Part shown: positions 61,197 through 64,000 of the stretch, in pieces
How positions within the stretch are numbered: position 1 is the first letter of the stretch
Layout of the letters: each line of letters starts with the position of its first letter
Assembly (NCBI GenBank): GCA_028284745.1
Contig: JANQRC010000017.1
Coordinates: 169,380-233,379, forward strand
DNA length: 64,000 bases
DNA from: Flavobacteriaceae bacterium
Lineage (GTDB): Bacteria; Bacteroidota; Bacteroidia; Flavobacteriales; Flavobacteriaceae
Reading direction: 5' to 3'
The notes under the pieces: model-generated
What the model was told of the DNA's origin: nothing
The model's database searches: none
The model's input: only the letters and a program-made list of their open reading frames with translations
Translations under genes and position numbers: made by a program

Positions 61197-64000
61197 ATGA
61201 GATATCTTTTGGTCATTTTCTTATCACTTTTTAGTTCAACGGTTCTTTTCCCTCAAGACAATCTTCCTGTAGATATTGTAAAGGAGGGCAACTACACCAT
61301 CACAGGAAGCGAGACTCTGACCGCAGCACGTAGCATTACATTGAAGCCTAACACCTTGATAAAGGCTGGTAGTGATTTTACTGCAAGCATTGTCGAGGAC
61401 GCTTATTATGCCATTACGCTCAGTGAAGACCAGAATTATGTCTTCACGCGCACCTACCAACGCGGTATGACCAGCAGTAGTGGAATTAGCAAGAACAGTG
61501 ATGTAATCGAAGGAGTGACCTATTATGATGGACTTGGCAGACCGATGCAACAGGTGGCAATCAAGGCTTCACCCGACCTTAACGATCTTGTTACCCATAT
61601 GGGTTACGACGCTTTGGGACGCATGGACAAGGAATGGTTGCCAATGCGGCATACAGGCACAAATGGAAGCTTCCGAACTAGTGATATGCAAACAGCGACT
61701 CGAAACTACTATAAAAGTACTTATCCTGATGACTTTACAGGAGTGTCAACAAATCAGGTGAATCCCTTCTCCCAGAAACAGTTCGAGGCATCACCACTGA
61801 ATCGCATACGCAAACAAGCAGCTCCAGGAAAGGCTTGGGCCTTGGGCTCGGGACATGAGATCGATTTTGATTACCAGACCAATGCCACAAACGAAGTGCA
61901 CCTGTACCAAGTGTCGTTTGCAGGTGGGAATACGTCACTGCCGTCGTTATCCGAAAATGGCTACTACCAGGCCGAGCAGTTGTACAAGATGGTGACAAAA
62001 GACGAGAACCATGACGGCTCTTCCTCCAAGCTCCATACTACAGAGGAATTTACTGATAAACTAGGTCGCGTCGTACTGAAGCGCACCTACGCACTTGTAG
62101 GCAGCAATGAGACCACACACGACACCTACTATGTCTACGACGACTTTGACAATCTCACCTATGTACTTCCCCCCAAGGTGAATACTGACGATGGAATTTC
62201 GGAAGACGAGCTTGACAAACTCTGTTACCAGTATCGCTACGACCATAGAAACCGATTGATCGAAAAGAAGCTCCCTGGCAAGGGCAATGCCAGTACCTGG
62301 GAAGAAATCGTCTACAACAAATTTAACCTGCCTATCATGACGCGCGACCCCAATTTGAGGGCGCAAGGAAAATGGCTGTTCACCAAGTACGATGTCTTTG
62401 GAAGGGTGGTCTGTACAGGAATATTGAACAGTGGTAGTAACAGGGTCACGCATCAGACCAATACTGATGCTACGACAAAGCATTATGAGACACGCCAGAC
62501 CAGCTCGTCCGTCGTATACGACACCAGCATAAAATATTCGAACGATGCGTACCCAAGGTCGGGCACCGGAACGTTGCATACCGTGAATTACTATGATGTG
62601 TATACAGATGCTGGCGGCCTTAGTGTGCCTGCATCCGTGTATGGCGAGGCAACCTCTGACGACCTGCAAGGGTTGCCTACCGTAGCCAAGGTTAGGACAT
62701 TGGGCACGGACGATTGGACCATCACCATAACGGGCTATGACAACAAGGGACGGACCATTTATCTGAAAAGCCGTAACAACTACCTCGGAGTGACCGATGT
62801 GGTGGAAAACAAGTTGGACTTTACAGGCAAATCGCTTGAGATCAAGAACACGCATACCAAGGACGGTAATAGTGCTATCGTGATCACTGACAAGTTTGAC
62901 TATGATCACATGGCAAGGCTTACCGAGCAGACGCAAAAGATCGGCACTCAGGCCACAGCGCTCATCGCCGCCAAAACCTATGATGAGTTGGGGCAGCTGG
63001 TCAGCAAGAAGGTGGGCAACACAGTGGCATCACCCTTACAGACGGTAAACTATGCCTACAACGTGCGTGGTTGGCTGAGGACCATCAACGATGTGGATGC
63101 TCTGGGCAGCGACCTCTTCGCATTCAAGCTGAACTATGACCAGCAGGAAGGCGAGATACGGTATGACAACCTATACAATGGCAACATCAGCCAGACCATT
63201 TGGCGCACGACCAGTCAAGACAGTGACAAGAGGGGATACTCCTATCAGTACGATGCCCTTGATCGCATCACCAAGGGCATCATGAGAAAGGGTGATGGCC
63301 TGAACGTGTACACCCGGCACCATCTGCGAAGTGTGGCCTATGACAAGAATGGCAACATCACGGCCTTGGTGCGAGACAACGCTGCAGCCATCATGGACGA
63401 CCTGAGCTATACGTATGCGGGCAACCAGCTGACATCGGTCGTCGACGCCATAACGGCACATGCCAGCCAAGGACTCGTGGACGGGAACACCTCGGGGAGT
63501 GACTATGCCTATGACCCCAACGGCAACATGACCGCCGATGCCAACAAGGGCATCACCGCCATTGCCTACAATCATTTGAACATGCCCACCAGTGTGACCG
63601 TGGCCAGTGGCCAACACAATGGAAGCATTGCATACACCTATGACGCTGCAGGCATGAAGCTGAGGAAACTGGCAACCGACACAAATACCAGTACCACAGA
63701 CTACGCTGGAAGCTTCATCTATAAGGATGGAAATCTCCAGTTCATACATACTGCCGAAGGCTATGCCGAGCCCAACAATAATGGCAGTTTCGACCATGTC
63801 TTCCAGTACAAGGACCACCTGGGTAACATACGTTTGTCTTACTCGGATACGGACGGCAATAGCACCATAACTACTGTTGAGATACGCGAGGAGAACAACT
63901 ACTACCCCTTTGGCCTCAAGCACAAGGGGTACAACAATGTCGTGAATGGTAGGGAGCACAAGTACAAGTTCGGCGGGAAGGAACTCAACGACGAACTTGG
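61197..64000 (+). CDS. RHS/YD-repeat protein with DUF6443 domain, 3' end missing
   Basis: An open frame from the ATG at 61197 runs 934 codons off the window with no stop. It starts with a signal peptide (MRYLLVIFLSLFSSTVLFPQ), a GSETLTAARSITLKPNTLIK segment and DUF6443 (EGVTYYDGLGRPMQQV). Many YD-type repeats follow (YDALGRMDKEW, YDHRNRLIEKKL, YDKNGNITAL). The final part, YKDHLGNIRLSYSDTDG, NYYPFGLKHKGYNN and KYKFGGKELNDELG, is the start of the RHS-associated core. In known RHS proteins the core is followed by a variable C-terminal toxin, which here would lie beyond 64000. Confidence 0.92.
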   Translation, partial: MRYLLVIFLSLFSSTVLFPQDNLPVDIVKEGNYTITGSETLTAARSITLKPNTLIKAGSDFTASIVEDAYYAITLSEDQNYVFTRTYQRGMTSSSGISKNSDVIEGVTYYDGLGRPMQQVAIKASPDLNDLVTHMGYDALGRMDKEWLPMRHTGTNGSFRTSDMQTATRNYYKSTYPDDFTGVSTNQVNPFSQKQFEASPLNRIRKQAAPGKAWALGSGHEIDFDYQTNATNEVHLYQVSFAGGNTSLPSLSENGYYQAEQLYKMVTKDENHDGSSSKLHTTEEFTDKLGRVVLKRTYALVGSNETTHDTYYVYDDFDNLTYVLPPKVNTDDGISEDELDKLCYQYRYDHRNRLIEKKLPGKGNASTWEEIVYNKFNLPIMTRDPNLRAQGKWLFTKYDVFGRVVCTGILNSGSNRVTHQTNTDATTKHYETRQTSSSVVYDTSIKYSNDAYPRSGTGTLHTVNYYDVYTDAGGLSVPASVYGEATSDDLQGLPTVAKVRTLGTDDWTITITGYDNKGRTIYLKSRNNYLGVTDVVENKLDFTGKSLEIKNTHTKDGNSAIVITDKFDYDHMARLTEQTQKIGTQATALIAAKTYDELGQLVSKKVGNTVASPLQTVNYAYNVRGWLRTINDVDALGSDLFAFKLNYDQQEGEIRYDNLYNGNISQTIWRTTSQDSDKRGYSYQYDALDRITKGIMRKGDGLNVYTRHHLRSVAYDKNGNITALVRDNAAAIMDDLSYTYAGNQLTSVVDAITAHASQGLVDGNTSGSDYAYDPNGNMTADANKGITAIAYNHLNMPTSVTVASGQHNGSIAYTYDAAGMKLRKLATDTNTSTTDYAGSFIYKDGNLQFIHTAEGYAEPNNNGSFDHVFQYKDHLGNIRLSYSDTDGNSTITTVEIREENNYYPFGLKHKGYNNVVNGREHKYKFGGKELNDEL

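Noticed and set aside
62061..62936. 291-codon open frame on the minus strand inside the RHS gene
   Set aside because: The plus-strand RHS frame is open throughout and has YD repeats; the antisense product is low in complexity and unlike any family. The same applies to 63171-63959.
1..64000. tRNA, rRNA, integrase and phage genes
   Set aside because: Looked for T-loop GTTCAA/GGTTCGA motifs in gaps and for integrase, transposase or phage structural motifs in open frames; none were found.

Overview
The window looks like chromosomal DNA of a marine-type member of the Flavobacteriia (Bacteroidota), probably a Flavobacteriaceae; I cannot name the genus. The evidence is an SprE/PorW-type lipoprotein of the gliding/type IX secretion apparatus, lineage-typical families (DUF6341, DUF6427, DUF4254, DUF4292, DUF5687, DUF6168), an F-type ATP synthase operon that stops after gamma with no beta or epsilon gene, and many -7 elements of the Bacteroidota form TAnnTTTG close to start codons.

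Region 1 (1-24661) is a surface polysaccharide locus. It holds dTDP-rhamnose genes (rmlA partial, rmlC, rmlD), a sulfate activation block (cysQ, DUF2061, cysC, cysD, cysN) that makes PAPS, an AT-rich block with a Wzx-type flippase and three polymerase/ligase-like membrane proteins, a LamG lipoprotein, a polysaccharide lyase of family PL8 with its catalytic residues in place, a GT4, a complete Pgl-type bacillosamine module (C, D, E, F), UDP-glucose dehydrogenase, a second priming sugar transferase and a GT2. UDP-glucuronate supply, PAPS supply and a lyase of the glycosaminoglycan-cleaving family together suggest a uronic-acid-containing, possibly sulfated polymer that is trimmed during export. 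That link is inference.

Region 2 (24658-34224) is mixed housekeeping: purD, two small membrane-protein families, upp, DUF4254, a GT9 glycosyltransferase, an orphan protein with a Cys/His/Asp arrangement, a PaaE-like flavin/iron-sulfur reductase, and an ABC transporter with DUF998. Region 3 (34328-43036) runs sprE, bactofilin, atpZ-like, DUF6168, atpB-E-F-H-A-G, and ends in a 50-bp tandem repeat followed by an intrinsic terminator.

Region 4 (43329-58245) has a small exported protein, a flippase, dut, a sugar nucleotidyltransferase, a TPR protein, DUF4292, an EnvC-like activator, an acyl-CoA thioesterase, an HU/SPOR protein, dprA, trpS, plsC, an ECF sigma factor with a membrane/beta-barrel partner, a small lipoprotein and recA. 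Several spacers carry a short dispersed repeat. Region 5 (58246-64000) is unlike the rest: about 1 kb of structured, partly GC-rich DNA with no convincing gene, then a DUF2059 protein, an exported protein with eighteen 17-residue repeats, and the first 934 codons of an RHS/YD-repeat protein that runs off the window. No tRNA, rRNA, CRISPR array, intact insertion sequence or prophage was seen.
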